This document shows positions 43,517 to 52,194 of a DNA stretch of 64,000 bases, piece by piece (within the stretch, counting starts at the first letter, position 1; each line of letters opens with the position of its first letter). Location: NCBI RefSeq assembly GCF_963678425.1, contig NZ_OY782853.1, positions 310,001 to 374,000 on the forward strand, written 5' to 3'. The notes beneath the pieces were generated by a model. The model ran no database searches and was not told the origin of the DNA. It saw only the letters and a list, made by a program, of their open reading frames with translations. This DNA is from an uncultured Bacteroides sp. (GTDB lineage Bacteria > Bacteroidota > Bacteroidia > Bacteroidales > Bacteroidaceae). Both the position numbers and the translations under genes were made by a program.

Positions 43517-45028
43517 ATGGAACAGATAAAAGCCTATTTTGAGAAAAATAAAGAAAACTCTTTTCAAAAACTAGATGATAATACTTGCTTTGATTTAAAC
43601 ATCGATAATCTATTCACTACAATAGATTATACATACACTCCTATTGGACAACAATATTTGTATAATCTTCTTCGTAATATTCCTCATGAAAGCAGCTTGG
43701 AGAAATACGAATCATGGCACTCACATCTGGAAAATAAGGACACTGAGGAGTTTATTGAAAGGACATTGCTTAAACTTGAAGATTCGGATGCTTACAGAAT
43801 CTGCCCGCTTTTTCAGGAAGAGCAGCCAACCATAGATAATAGAACAGCTACATTATACAACATTTTGCAGTTTCTTCCATTTACGAGTCTGCTTTTATGC
43901 ATCCTTCTTGGAAGTAAAATATTTCTCTTTCTTACAATCGTTTTCTTTATTACAAACATGGCTATTCACTACAGGAATAAAAATAAATCATTTCTTTATG
44001 TGCGGTCCCTTCCCATACTACTAAAGATGATAAAAACTGCCGATAAGCTGAGCCAGAATAAAGAAATAAGAGAACTTAATCCTTATATATCTTATGATAT
44101 TAATGAGTTGTCTGAGATAAAAAAGCGTTTGTCATTTTTCAGTTTAGAGCCAAAGCTTGAAGGAGATGCAGCTATTATTTTGTGGGTTATTTGTGAAATC
44201 ATTAAAACGTTTTTTCTCATTGAGCCGGTGTCATTCAACAGATTGCAGATTATTATGCAAGCTAAAAAAGATTCTGTAAGAAGGATCTTTGAGTTCATTG
44301 GATTAGTTGATACTCTTCAGTCTGTTCACAAATTGAGAAAAGAATATAAATGTTGTATTCCGGTTTACTCTGATAGCGATTCAAAACTGGAAGGAGAGAA
44401 TATTTATCACCCTATAGTAGAGAATTGTATTGAAAACAGCTTCTCTATGAACAATAGATCATTCATCATAATGGGCTCAAACATGTCCGGAAAAACAACC
44501 TTCACCAGAACAATAGCAATAAACGTTTTGGTAGCCCAGTCATTAAATACATGTTTTGCAGATAAATTTACTCTTAGTAAATTCAGATTATGGAGTTCTA
44601 TGTCAATAAATGACAGTTTGTCTGAAGGTAAGAGTTACTATCTTGCTGAAGTTTTAAGAATAAAAAGCATTATTAGTGAAACAGAAAATGGAGCGAACCT
44701 CATCTTGCTCGACGAATTATTTAAAGGAACAAATACTGTTGAGCGTATTGCTGCTGCAAAAGCTGTTCTGACATATCTGGCAAGTAATCATAAAAACAGA
44801 GTAATCGCCGCAACTCATGATATAGAATTGCACGATTTACTCAGCAAATCGAAATTTGAATCAATGCATTTTAGCGATAACATCGAGAACAACAAACTTT
44901 CTTTTCCATATCTTTTGAAACATGGTAGCCCTGATAAGAGAAATGCAATCAAAATACTGGAACTATACAACTTTCCACAAGAAATTGTTAGCGACGCATT
45001 TAATACAGTAAATATACAAGTAAGCTAG
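43517..45028 (+). CDS. Membrane-spanning MutS-family ATPase
   Basis: A 503-aa protein with a C-terminal MutS ATPase domain: Walker A GSNMSGKTTF (from about Gly320), Walker B LILLDELFKGTN (from about Leu395), and ATHD near the end. The mismatch-recognition and connector domains of MutS are absent. Residues ~115-155 form two adjacent hydrophobic helices (LPFTSLLLCILL and IFLFLTIVFFITNMAI), followed by a lever-like helical part. Membrane attachment makes mismatch repair unlikely; a different structural role on DNA or another polymer is possible. Related truncated MutS proteins occur in Bacteroidetes, but their function is not established. Confidence 0.78.
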   Translation: MEQIKAYFEKNKENSFQKLDDNTCFDLNIDNLFTTIDYTYTPIGQQYLYNLLRNIPHESSLEKYESWHSHLENKDTEEFIERTLLKLEDSDAYRICPLFQEEQPTIDNRTATLYNILQFLPFTSLLLCILLGSKIFLFLTIVFFITNMAIHYRNKNKSFLYVRSLPILLKMIKTADKLSQNKEIRELNPYISYDINELSEIKKRLSFFSLEPKLEGDAAIILWVICEIIKTFFLIEPVSFNRLQIIMQAKKDSVRRIFEFIGLVDTLQSVHKLRKEYKCCIPVYSDSDSKLEGENIYHPIVENCIENSFSMNNRSFIIMGSNMSGKTTFTRTIAINVLVAQSLNTCFADKFTLSKFRLWSSMSINDSLSEGKSYYLAEVLRIKSIISETENGANLILLDELFKGTNTVERIAAAKAVLTYLASNHKNRVIAATHDIELHDLLSKSKFESMHFSDNIENNKLSFPYLLKHGSPDKRNAIKILELYNFPQEIVSDAFNTVNIQVS

Positions 45029-45081
45029 AACCTCTCAGAGTCCTTATCCTTCCCAAAATCAAAGCTTAATCATTCTTCTAT

Positions 45082-45173
45082 ACACCCGGATGTACAGACC
45101 TCCTACACCCGGATCTACCCAAAAAGCACACCCGGGTGGACATTCTTATTACACCCGGGTGGAGATATACTCT
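45082..45173. repeat. Four tandem 23-bp units with ACACCCGG core
   Basis: ACACCCGG begins at 45082, 45105, 45128 and 45151, exactly 23 bases apart each time. The core continues RT and then diverges. Units 3 and 4 contain the perfect 10-bp palindrome CACCCGGGTG. Similar words occur at 61622-61710. The array lies in the 508-base gap between the MutS-like gene and mraZ. Confidence 0.7.
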
Positions 45174-45237
45174 TCCGAGCTACTTTCCTGTATAACAAGA
45201 ACTTGTTTTGAAATAATAATACCAGAAAAACAAAAGA

Positions 45238-45338
45238 GCTAGATTGCTAGATCACCGCTAGATCAAATTGGATTGATCTAGCAGCTATATTCTATTCATT
45301 TACAATCCATTAAGTGACTACTGCTAGATCGCTAGATC
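45238..45338. repeat. Cluster of GCTAGATC words, direct and inverted
   Basis: GCTAGATT at 45238 and GCTAGATC at 45246, 45257, 45323 and 45331 lie on the plus strand; the inverted GATCTAGC is at 45275-45282. CTAGATCAA and TTGATCTAG can form a hairpin at 45258-45281. GATCTAGCAG (45275-45284) can pair with CTGCTAGATC (45321-45330). No known element is recognised. Confidence 0.65.
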
Positions 45339-45480
45339 ATTTTCCTGTTTTTTATTTTTCTGAGAGAAAATCAGGGGGATAAAATTGCTTGTAGTATGGC
45401 AATATATTAAAATTAACAGACCGTTTTTAAGTTAAAGAAGACCTGTTGAAAACTTCCTGAAATATTTTTCTTAAAAAAAG

Positions 45481-45510
45481 TGGGGAATTGTGGAGAAATG
45501 TGTAATTTTA
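45481..45510 (+). promoter_or_regulatory. Probable MraZ operator over the dcw promoter
   Basis: TGGGG (45481), TGGAG (45491) and a degenerate TGTAA (45501) recur every 10 bases, matching the TGGGN-N5 direct-repeat pattern bound by MraZ. The array runs into a near-consensus -7 box TAATTTTA (45503-45510, one mismatch to TAnnTTTG). Binding would block the promoter, so autorepression of mraZ and the dcw cluster is likely. Confidence 0.6.
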
Positions 45511-45536
45511 CAAACTGAAACTATATAGTATACTTA

Positions 45537-45998
45537 ATGGATCGATTTTTGGGCAATATTGAAGCCAAAGCGGATGTAAAAGGTCGCCTTTTTATCCCTG
45601 CTTTGTTCAGGAAACAGTTACAGGCTGCCTCTGAGGAAAGGCTGATTATGCGCAAAGACACCTATCAAGACTGTTTAGTTCTTTACCCCGAAAGCGTTTG
45701 GAATGAAGAACTTAACGAATTACGCGGACGCCTCAATAAATGGAATCCAACCCATCAGCAAGTCTTCAGACAATTTGTTTCCGATGTGGAAATTATCACA
45801 CCGGATAGTAACGGGCGGATACTTATCCCCAAACGTTACATGCAAATGGCTGGCATCACTACCGATGTAAGGTTTATTGGTGTGGACAACACCATTGAGA
45901 TATGGGCGAAAGCAAAGGCAGATCAACCGTTTATGAATCCCGAAGAGTTCAGCCGGGAGCTTGAAAAAGTAATGAACAACAAAGTAATTAACGAATAG
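45537..45998 (+). CDS. mraZ: Transcriptional regulator MraZ
   Basis: A 153-aa AbrB-fold protein with two MraZ repeats; DVKGRLFIPALFRK (about 13-26) and DSNGRILIPKRYMQ (about 86-99) carry the DxxGR DNA-binding loops. MraZ forms rings that bind TGGGN direct repeats and regulates its own operon. First gene of the division and cell-wall cluster, with such repeats directly upstream. The gap to rsmH is 17 bases. Confidence 0.95.
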   Translation: MDRFLGNIEAKADVKGRLFIPALFRKQLQAASEERLIMRKDTYQDCLVLYPESVWNEELNELRGRLNKWNPTHQQVFRQFVSDVEIITPDSNGRILIPKRYMQMAGITTDVRFIGVDNTIEIWAKAKADQPFMNPEEFSRELEKVMNNKVINE

Positions 45999-46015
45999 CA
46001 ACCACCAACAACAGA

Positions 46016-46927
46016 ATGAACGAAGAAATAACATACCATGTACCGGTGCTCCTAAAAGAGAGTGTAGACGGGATGAACATTCAGCCCGAAGGGACGTATG
46101 TGGACGTAACCTTTGGCGGTGGCGGACATTCAAAAGAGATTTTAAGCCGACTGGGCAAGAATGGTAAATTACTGGGATTTGACCAGGACGAGGATGCAGA
46201 AAAGAACATAGTGAACGATCAGCGCTTCATTTTTGTGCGCAGCAACTTCCGCTACCTTCAGAACTTCCTGCGTTATCACAACATAGACGGCGTAGATTCA
46301 ATTCTTGCCGACCTAGGAGTTTCTTCTCACCACTTCGATGATAGTGAAAGAGGCTTTTCTTTCCGCTTTGACGGAAAACTTGATATGCGAATGAATAAGC
46401 GTGCCGGAATTACCGCTGCCGAAATGGTAAATACGTATGATGAGGAACGACTGGCAAATATATTCTATCTGTACGGTGAATTGAAGAACAGTCGCAAACT
46501 GGCATCCGTTATCGTGAAAGCACGTGTGGAAAAGCAGATTGAGACAATTGATGATTTCCTGTCAGTAATCAAATATCTATTCAGCAGGGAAAGAGAAAAG
46601 AAGGAATTAGCCAAGGTATTTCAGGCTTTGCGTATTGAAGTGAATCAGGAAATGGAGGCACTAAAAGAGATGTTGCTGGCGGCTACTGAAGCATTGAAAC
46701 CGGGAGGACGACTGGTGGTAATCACTTATCATTCGTTGGAAGACCGGATGGTGAAAAATATAATGAAAACGGGGAATGTAGAAGGCAAGCAGGATCAGGA
46801 TTTCTTCGGGAACCTAAATACTCCTTTCAGATTAGTTAACAACAAGGTTATTATACCTGACGAAAACGAAATCTCAAGAAACCCACGCTCCAGAAGCGCT
46901 AAGCTTAGAATTGCAGAAAAGAAATAG
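46016..46927 (+). CDS. rsmH: 16S rRNA (cytosine1402-N4)-methyltransferase
   Basis: Methylates the N4 position of C1402 in 16S rRNA. Family motifs are HVPVLLKESVDGM (about 8-20), VDVTFGGGGHSKEIL (SAM-binding, about 29-43), LADLGVSSHHFDDSERGFSF (about 101-120), FQALRIEVNQEM and ITYHSLEDRMVK. Length 303 aa is normal. Formerly mraW. It is co-transcribed with mraZ and the division genes. Confidence 0.97.
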   Translation: MNEEITYHVPVLLKESVDGMNIQPEGTYVDVTFGGGGHSKEILSRLGKNGKLLGFDQDEDAEKNIVNDQRFIFVRSNFRYLQNFLRYHNIDGVDSILADLGVSSHHFDDSERGFSFRFDGKLDMRMNKRAGITAAEMVNTYDEERLANIFYLYGELKNSRKLASVIVKARVEKQIETIDDFLSVIKYLFSREREKKELAKVFQALRIEVNQEMEALKEMLLAATEALKPGGRLVVITYHSLEDRMVKNIMKTGNVEGKQDQDFFGNLNTPFRLVNNKVIIPDENEISRNPRSRSAKLRIAEKK

Positions 46928-46932
46928 GACGT

Positions 46933-47313
46933 ATGAACGAAAACGAAGAAATTAAAACAGAACAAACTCAAGAGAAGGGCAACCCAAAGGATGTCCCGGC
47001 AAAGGGAATGTCTCTTAAAAGTATTCTGGGAGGCGACATTCTGGCTAACGATTTTTTCCGTCGCCAGTCAAAATTGCTGGTTCTCATCATGGTTTTTGTA
47101 ATTTTCTATATCAGTAACCGATATTCCTGTCAGCAACAACTCATTGAGATAGACCGTCTGGAGAAACAACTAACGGATATTAAATATGATGCTCTGACCC
47201 GTTCTTCTGAATTAATGGAAAAAAGTCGTCAATCAAAAATTGAAGAATATATAGCTACTCAGGATAGTACTTTACAAACAGCCACTAATCCTCCTTACTT
47301 AATTAAGAATTAA
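46933..47313 (+). CDS. ftsL: FtsL-like division protein
   Basis: A 126-aa bitopic membrane protein placed where FtsL is encoded in dcw clusters. A cytoplasmic Lys/Glu-rich N-terminus (about 1-50) precedes one helix (LLVLIMVFVIFYIS, about 49-64) and a coiled coil (IEIDRLEKQLTDIKY, about 70-85). Sequence conservation in FtsL is weak; the call rests on position and topology. Four bases separate it from ftsI. Confidence 0.82.
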   Translation: MNENEEIKTEQTQEKGNPKDVPAKGMSLKSILGGDILANDFFRRQSKLLVLIMVFVIFYISNRYSCQQQLIEIDRLEKQLTDIKYDALTRSSELMEKSRQSKIEEYIATQDSTLQTATNPPYLIKN

Positions 47314-47317
47314 AACC

Positions 47318-49444
47318 ATGTCTGTAAATAAAAAGAGCATAATGACCCGCTACTTCTTCATCATTTTAGTGATGGGGTTAATAGGTGTTGCTATAATTGT
47401 AAAAGCGGGCATTGTTATGTTTGCTGAAAGACAGTACTGGAAAGATGTGGCAGACCGCTTTGTAAAGGAAAATGTGATCGTACATCCCAGTAGGGGAAAT
47501 ATTATCTCAGCTGATGGGAAATTGATGGCAAGCAGTTTACCGGAATATAAAATCTACATGGATTTTATAGCAGGAGGAAGAGTAAAAGATAGTCTGCTAG
47601 CAGACAGCATGAAAATAATTTGCCAGGGTTTGCACAAGATTTTCCCAGATATGTCGGCCGTAGCCTTTAAAGCTCATCTCCAAAAGGGAAGAAAAAAAGG
47701 AAGCAGAAGTTACCTTATTTATCCGGACCGCATCTCCTATATCCAATATAAAGAGGTAAAAAAGCTGCCCATTTTCAACATGAGCAAATACAAAGGTGGA
47801 TTTCATGAACTGGTATTCAACCAACGCAAAAAGCCTTTTGGATCTTTGGCAACCCGTACATTGGGCGATGTTTTTGCAGATACAGCTCAAGGTGCAAAGA
47901 ACGGACTGGAACTTGCTTACGATTCTATATTAAAAGGTAAGAACGGAATTACTCACCGTCAGAAGGTGATGAACAAATACCTCAACATTATGGATGTTGC
48001 TCCTCAAGACGGCCTGGATCTTGTCACTACAATTGACGTGGGAATGCAGGATATTGCAGAGAAATCACTGGTCGATAAGCTGAAAGAGCTGAATGCAAGC
48101 GTGGGGGTAGCCGTTTTGATGGAAGTTCAAACGGGCGAAGTAAAAGCCATTGTGAACATGACCAAATGTAAAGACGGCAATTACCGGGAAGTAAAGAATA
48201 ATGCCGTTTCAGATATGATGGAGCCGGGTTCCACCTTTAAAACAGCATCTTTTATGGTTGCGCTGGAAGATGGAAAAATAACACCGAACGATGGTGTGGA
48301 CACTGGTAACGGACAAAAGCTGATGCACGGTCGCGTAATGAAGGATCACAACTGGGCAAGAGGAGGATATCAGTATCTTACCGTTCCGGAAATATTAATG
48401 GTTTCTTCAAATATCGGAGTTTCTACTATTATAGACAATGCTTACTATAATAATCCTGAAAAGTATGTGAAAGGACTTTATAGGGTGGGTATCAATGCCG
48501 ACCTCCATATTCCGATAAAAGGTGCGGGAAAAGCCCATATCCGTATGCCGAATAAGGACAACTGGTCAAAAACTGCTTTGGCATGGATGTCTATTGGTTA
48601 CGAATCTCAGATACCTCCTATCAATACACTGGCATTCTATAATGCAATTGCCAACAATGGAGTAATGGTAGCTCCTAAGTTTGCAAAGGGGGTAATGAAG
48701 AATGGCGAAATGATTCAGGAATTTCCTACAGAAGTGATTAAAAAGTCAATTTGTTCTGAACGCACACTTAAACAGATTCAAACAATTTTGCAGAGAGTGG
48801 TTAGCGAAGGTCTGGCTAAACCGGCCGGTTCCAAGCAGTTCCATGTTTCAGGAAAAACGGGTACCGCCCAGATTTCTCAGGGAAGCGGAGGATATAAATC
48901 GGGACCGGTAAATTATCTGGTTAGTTTTTGTGGATATTTTCCTTCCGAAGCGCCAAAATATAGCCTTATTGTTGCGATACAAAAACCAGGTCTGCCGGCA
49001 TCCGGTGGTTTGATGGCTGGTAGCGTGTTTAGCAAAATAGCCGAAAGAGTATATGCCAAGAATCTTAGTACGGACTTGTCTCTTGCCGTTGATTCTAACT
49101 CTGTGGTAATTCCCAATGTAAAGTCAGGTGAGATAAATGATACTAAATATGTACTTGATGCACTGAAGATACAGAACCGGGTACAATTCACTCCTGTTTC
49201 TAACGGCAAGAAGTTATGGGGAACCACCCAACAAAGTTCTAACTCCGTATTAATTACAGAAAAAATGGCTCTCCGGAATTTTATGCCGAACGTTATAGGA
49301 ATGGGTGCAAAAGATGCAGTATATTTGCTCGAAAGTAAAGGATTAAAAGTATCTCTGTCAGGCATGGGCAAAGTACAATCTCAAAGCATTCCTCAGGGAG
49401 CAAGAATCATTAAAAGACAAACAGTAACCATACAATTGAACTAA
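47318..49444 (+). CDS. ftsI: Septal peptidoglycan transpeptidase (FtsI/PBP3) with PASTA domain
   Basis: Class B penicillin-binding protein that cross-links septal peptidoglycan with FtsW. An N-terminal helix (about 12-33) is followed by the dimerisation domain (RFVKENVIVHPSRGNIISAD) and the transpeptidase motifs STFK (about 304-307), SSN (about 365) and KTG (about 513). The last ~60 residues form a PASTA domain beginning MPNVIGMGAKDAVYLLES. Length 708 aa fits Bacteroidetes FtsI. Encoded between ftsL and murE. Confidence 0.95.
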   Translation: MSVNKKSIMTRYFFIILVMGLIGVAIIVKAGIVMFAERQYWKDVADRFVKENVIVHPSRGNIISADGKLMASSLPEYKIYMDFIAGGRVKDSLLADSMKIICQGLHKIFPDMSAVAFKAHLQKGRKKGSRSYLIYPDRISYIQYKEVKKLPIFNMSKYKGGFHELVFNQRKKPFGSLATRTLGDVFADTAQGAKNGLELAYDSILKGKNGITHRQKVMNKYLNIMDVAPQDGLDLVTTIDVGMQDIAEKSLVDKLKELNASVGVAVLMEVQTGEVKAIVNMTKCKDGNYREVKNNAVSDMMEPGSTFKTASFMVALEDGKITPNDGVDTGNGQKLMHGRVMKDHNWARGGYQYLTVPEILMVSSNIGVSTIIDNAYYNNPEKYVKGLYRVGINADLHIPIKGAGKAHIRMPNKDNWSKTALAWMSIGYESQIPPINTLAFYNAIANNGVMVAPKFAKGVMKNGEMIQEFPTEVIKKSICSERTLKQIQTILQRVVSEGLAKPAGSKQFHVSGKTGTAQISQGSGGYKSGPVNYLVSFCGYFPSEAPKYSLIVAIQKPGLPASGGLMAGSVFSKIAERVYAKNLSTDLSLAVDSNSVVIPNVKSGEINDTKYVLDALKIQNRVQFTPVSNGKKLWGTTQQSSNSVLITEKMALRNFMPNVIGMGAKDAVYLLESKGLKVSLSGMGKVQSQSIPQGARIIKRQTVTIQLN

Positions 49445-49451
49445 AAGAATT

Positions 49452-50903
49452 ATGAAACTAGATCAAGTAATAAAGAACATACAAGTGACCGAGCTAATTG
49501 GTCGCTCAGATATAGATCTGACAGGGATTAACTCTGATTCCAGAAAAATAGAAACCGGACATCTTTTTATTGCTGTCAAAGGAACTCAGACTGACGGACA
49601 TTCTTATATTCCAACTGCCATTAAAAACGGAGCTGTTGCTATCTTGTGCGAAGACCTTCCTGCAGAACTTTCAGAGAATGTTACCTATATTCAGGTAAAG
49701 GATACGGAAGATGCTGTAGGAAAAGCTGCTACTGCATTTTATGGTGACCCTACATCCAAACTGGAATTGGTTGGTGTTACCGGAACAAATGGAAAAACGA
49801 CGATTGCTACCTTATTATATGATACGTTCCGTTACTTTGGTTATAAAGTAGGATTACTTTCTACTGTATGCAACTATATTGACGATGAAGCGGTTCCTGC
49901 AACCCATACTACCCCCGACCCTATCAGTCTGAATGAATTGTTGGGAAGAATGGCCGATGCCGGTTGCAAATATGTATTTATGGAGGTGAGTTCACACTCT
50001 ATTGATCAAAAAAGAATCGGAGGTCTCCATTTCGCAGGCGGTATATTTACCAATCTGACTCGTGATCACCTGGATTATCACAAAACTGTGGAAAATTATC
50101 TGAAGGCGAAAAAGAAATTCTTTGATGATCTTCCCAAGAATGCTTTTGCGTTGACAAATCTGGATGATAAAAACGGAATGGTAATGTTACAGAATACCAA
50201 AGCTAAAGCTTGTACTTATTCGCTAAGAAGTCTTTGTGACTTCAAAGGACGGATTCTTGAAGACCACTTTGAGGGAATGCTGCTTAATTTCAACGATAAG
50301 GAGCTTGCAGTGCAGTTTATCGGAAAGTTTAATGCCTCCAATTTGCTTGCAGTATTCGGCGCAGCCTGTTTGTTAGGCAAAAAAGAAGAAGATGTTCTTG
50401 TAGCACTTAGCACTCTTCGTCCTGTTGCAGGTCGTTTTGATTCACTGCGCTCACCACAGGGCTACACTGCCATTGTAGATTATGCCCATACACCTGATGC
50501 ATTGGTAAATGTACTGGATGCTATTCAGGAAATACTTGAAGACAAGGGGAAAATTATCACAGTTGTTGGCGCTGGAGGAAACCGTGATAAAGGTAAACGA
50601 CCTATTATGGCTCAGGAGTCAGTAAAAAGAAGCGATAAAGTAATCATCACATCCGATAATCCTCGCAACGAGGAACCACAGGATATTATCAAAGATATGC
50701 TGGCTGGTTTAAATGATGAAGAACGTAAAAATGTAATCACCATTGTTGACCGAAAAGAAGCTATCCGAACAGCTTGTATGCTTGCACAGCCTGGAGATGT
50801 GATTCTGGTTGCAGGAAAAGGTCATGAAAATTATCAGGAAATTAAAGGAGTGAAACATCACTTTGACGATAAAGAAGTCCTTAGAGAAATTTTCGGGAAC
50901 TAA
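49452..50903 (+). CDS. murE: UDP-MurNAc-L-Ala-D-Glu:meso-diaminopimelate ligase
   Basis: Adds the third residue of the stem peptide. The ATP loop is GVTGTNGKTTIATL (about 112-125). The substrate-specificity motif DNPR (in SDNPRNEEPQDI, about 401) is the one found in meso-diaminopimelate-adding MurE; lysine-adding enzymes differ there. This predicts mDAP peptidoglycan. Length 483 aa is typical. Co-transcribed with ftsI and mraY. Confidence 0.97.
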   Translation: MKLDQVIKNIQVTELIGRSDIDLTGINSDSRKIETGHLFIAVKGTQTDGHSYIPTAIKNGAVAILCEDLPAELSENVTYIQVKDTEDAVGKAATAFYGDPTSKLELVGVTGTNGKTTIATLLYDTFRYFGYKVGLLSTVCNYIDDEAVPATHTTPDPISLNELLGRMADAGCKYVFMEVSSHSIDQKRIGGLHFAGGIFTNLTRDHLDYHKTVENYLKAKKKFFDDLPKNAFALTNLDDKNGMVMLQNTKAKACTYSLRSLCDFKGRILEDHFEGMLLNFNDKELAVQFIGKFNASNLLAVFGAACLLGKKEEDVLVALSTLRPVAGRFDSLRSPQGYTAIVDYAHTPDALVNVLDAIQEILEDKGKIITVVGAGGNRDKGKRPIMAQESVKRSDKVIITSDNPRNEEPQDIIKDMLAGLNDEERKNVITIVDRKEAIRTACMLAQPGDVILVAGKGHENYQEIKGVKHHFDDKEVLREIFGN

Positions 50904-50924
50904 ACACTTAATTGATTGTAGCTC

Positions 50925-52193
50925 ATGTTATACTACTTATTTGAATATTTACATAAATTCGGCGTACCCGGAGCGGGTGTAGTCGGTTACATCTCCTTTC
51001 GGGCATTGATGGCTCTCATCTTGTCTCTGCTCATCTCGTCTATTTTTGGTAATAAGTTTATTGATGCATTAAAACGAAAACAAATTTCCGAGACACAAAG
51101 AGACGCAAGTATCGACCCTTTTAATGTAAATAAGGTTGGAGTTCCCAGCATGGGAGGTGTTATTATTATTGTCGCGATATTAGTCCCTTGTCTCTTATTG
51201 GGAAGGTTGAATAACGTCTATATGATACTGATGCTAGTAACAACCGTTTGGTTAGGTACACTTGGTTTTTTAGACGACTACATTAAAATATTCAAGAAAG
51301 ATAAAGAAGGTCTTCACGGGAAATTCAAAATTATCGGCCAGGTAGGTCTGGGATTAATTGTGGGAATCACTCTTTATTGCAGTCCGCAAGTGGTAATCCG
51401 CGAGAATATTGAAATAAAACAAGGGAAAAAAATTGTTGATGTAATTCATGTTAATAAAGATATAAAATCTACTCAGACAACAATTCCTTTCTTCAAAGGA
51501 AACAACTTTGATTATGCTGATATAGTTGGTTTTCTGGGAGATAAAGCCCAGCCTGTAGGATGGATTATATTTGTCTTAGTAACTATCTTCGTAGTAACGG
51601 CTGTGTCCAACGGAGCAAACCTGAACGATGGGATGGATGGAATGGCTGCGGGAAATTCCGCGATTATCGGGCTTACGCTAGGAATACTGGCCTATGTGTC
51701 TAGTCATCTCGAGTTTGCCAGCTATCTGAATATAATGTATATTCCCAAAAGTGAGGAGCTCGTAATTTTCATTTGCTCGTTTATCGGTGCGTTAATTGGA
51801 TTTCTCTGGTATAATGCTTACCCGGCTCAGGTTTTTATGGGCGACACAGGAAGTCTGACAATTGGTGGCATCATTGCTGTATTCGCCATTATTATTCACA
51901 AAGAACTATTAATTCCTATATTATGTGGAGTATTCTTATGTGAAAATCTGTCAGTCATTCTTCAAGTAAACTATTTCAAGTTTGGAAAAAGGAAAGGAGT
52001 TCACCAACGAATTTTTAAGCGTACTCCGATACATGACCATTTCCGTACAACGTTGTCGCAGCTCGATCCCAATTGTACTTACAAGTTCACAAAGCCAGGC
52101 AATGTGTACCATGAGTCAAAGATTACGATACGATTCTGGATTGTTACTATTTTATTGGCTGCAATTACTATTATAACTTTAAAGATAAGATAA
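50925..52193 (+). CDS. mraY: Phospho-N-acetylmuramoyl-pentapeptide transferase
   Basis: Makes Lipid I by transferring phospho-MurNAc-pentapeptide to undecaprenyl phosphate in the inner membrane. Around ten helices and catalytic motifs GFLDDYIKIFKKDKEGL (about 114-130), NLNDGMDGMAAG (about 229-240) and MGDTGSLTIGG (about 305-315) are present. The 422-aa length exceeds that of E. coli MraY because of a charged insertion near residues 155-205 (IKQGKKIVDVIHVNKDIK), seen in Bacteroidetes enzymes. Confidence 0.97.
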   Translation: MLYYLFEYLHKFGVPGAGVVGYISFRALMALILSLLISSIFGNKFIDALKRKQISETQRDASIDPFNVNKVGVPSMGGVIIIVAILVPCLLLGRLNNVYMILMLVTTVWLGTLGFLDDYIKIFKKDKEGLHGKFKIIGQVGLGLIVGITLYCSPQVVIRENIEIKQGKKIVDVIHVNKDIKSTQTTIPFFKGNNFDYADIVGFLGDKAQPVGWIIFVLVTIFVVTAVSNGANLNDGMDGMAAGNSAIIGLTLGILAYVSSHLEFASYLNIMYIPKSEELVIFICSFIGALIGFLWYNAYPAQVFMGDTGSLTIGGIIAVFAIIIHKELLIPILCGVFLCENLSVILQVNYFKFGKRKGVHQRIFKRTPIHDHFRTTLSQLDPNCTYKFTKPGNVYHESKITIRFWIVTILLAAITIITLKIR

Positions 52194-52194
52194 A

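Noticed and set aside
45082..45338. The repeat-rich gap as a CRISPR array
   Set aside because: The 8-10-base cores and 23-base period are too short for repeat plus spacer, and no cas gene is near.
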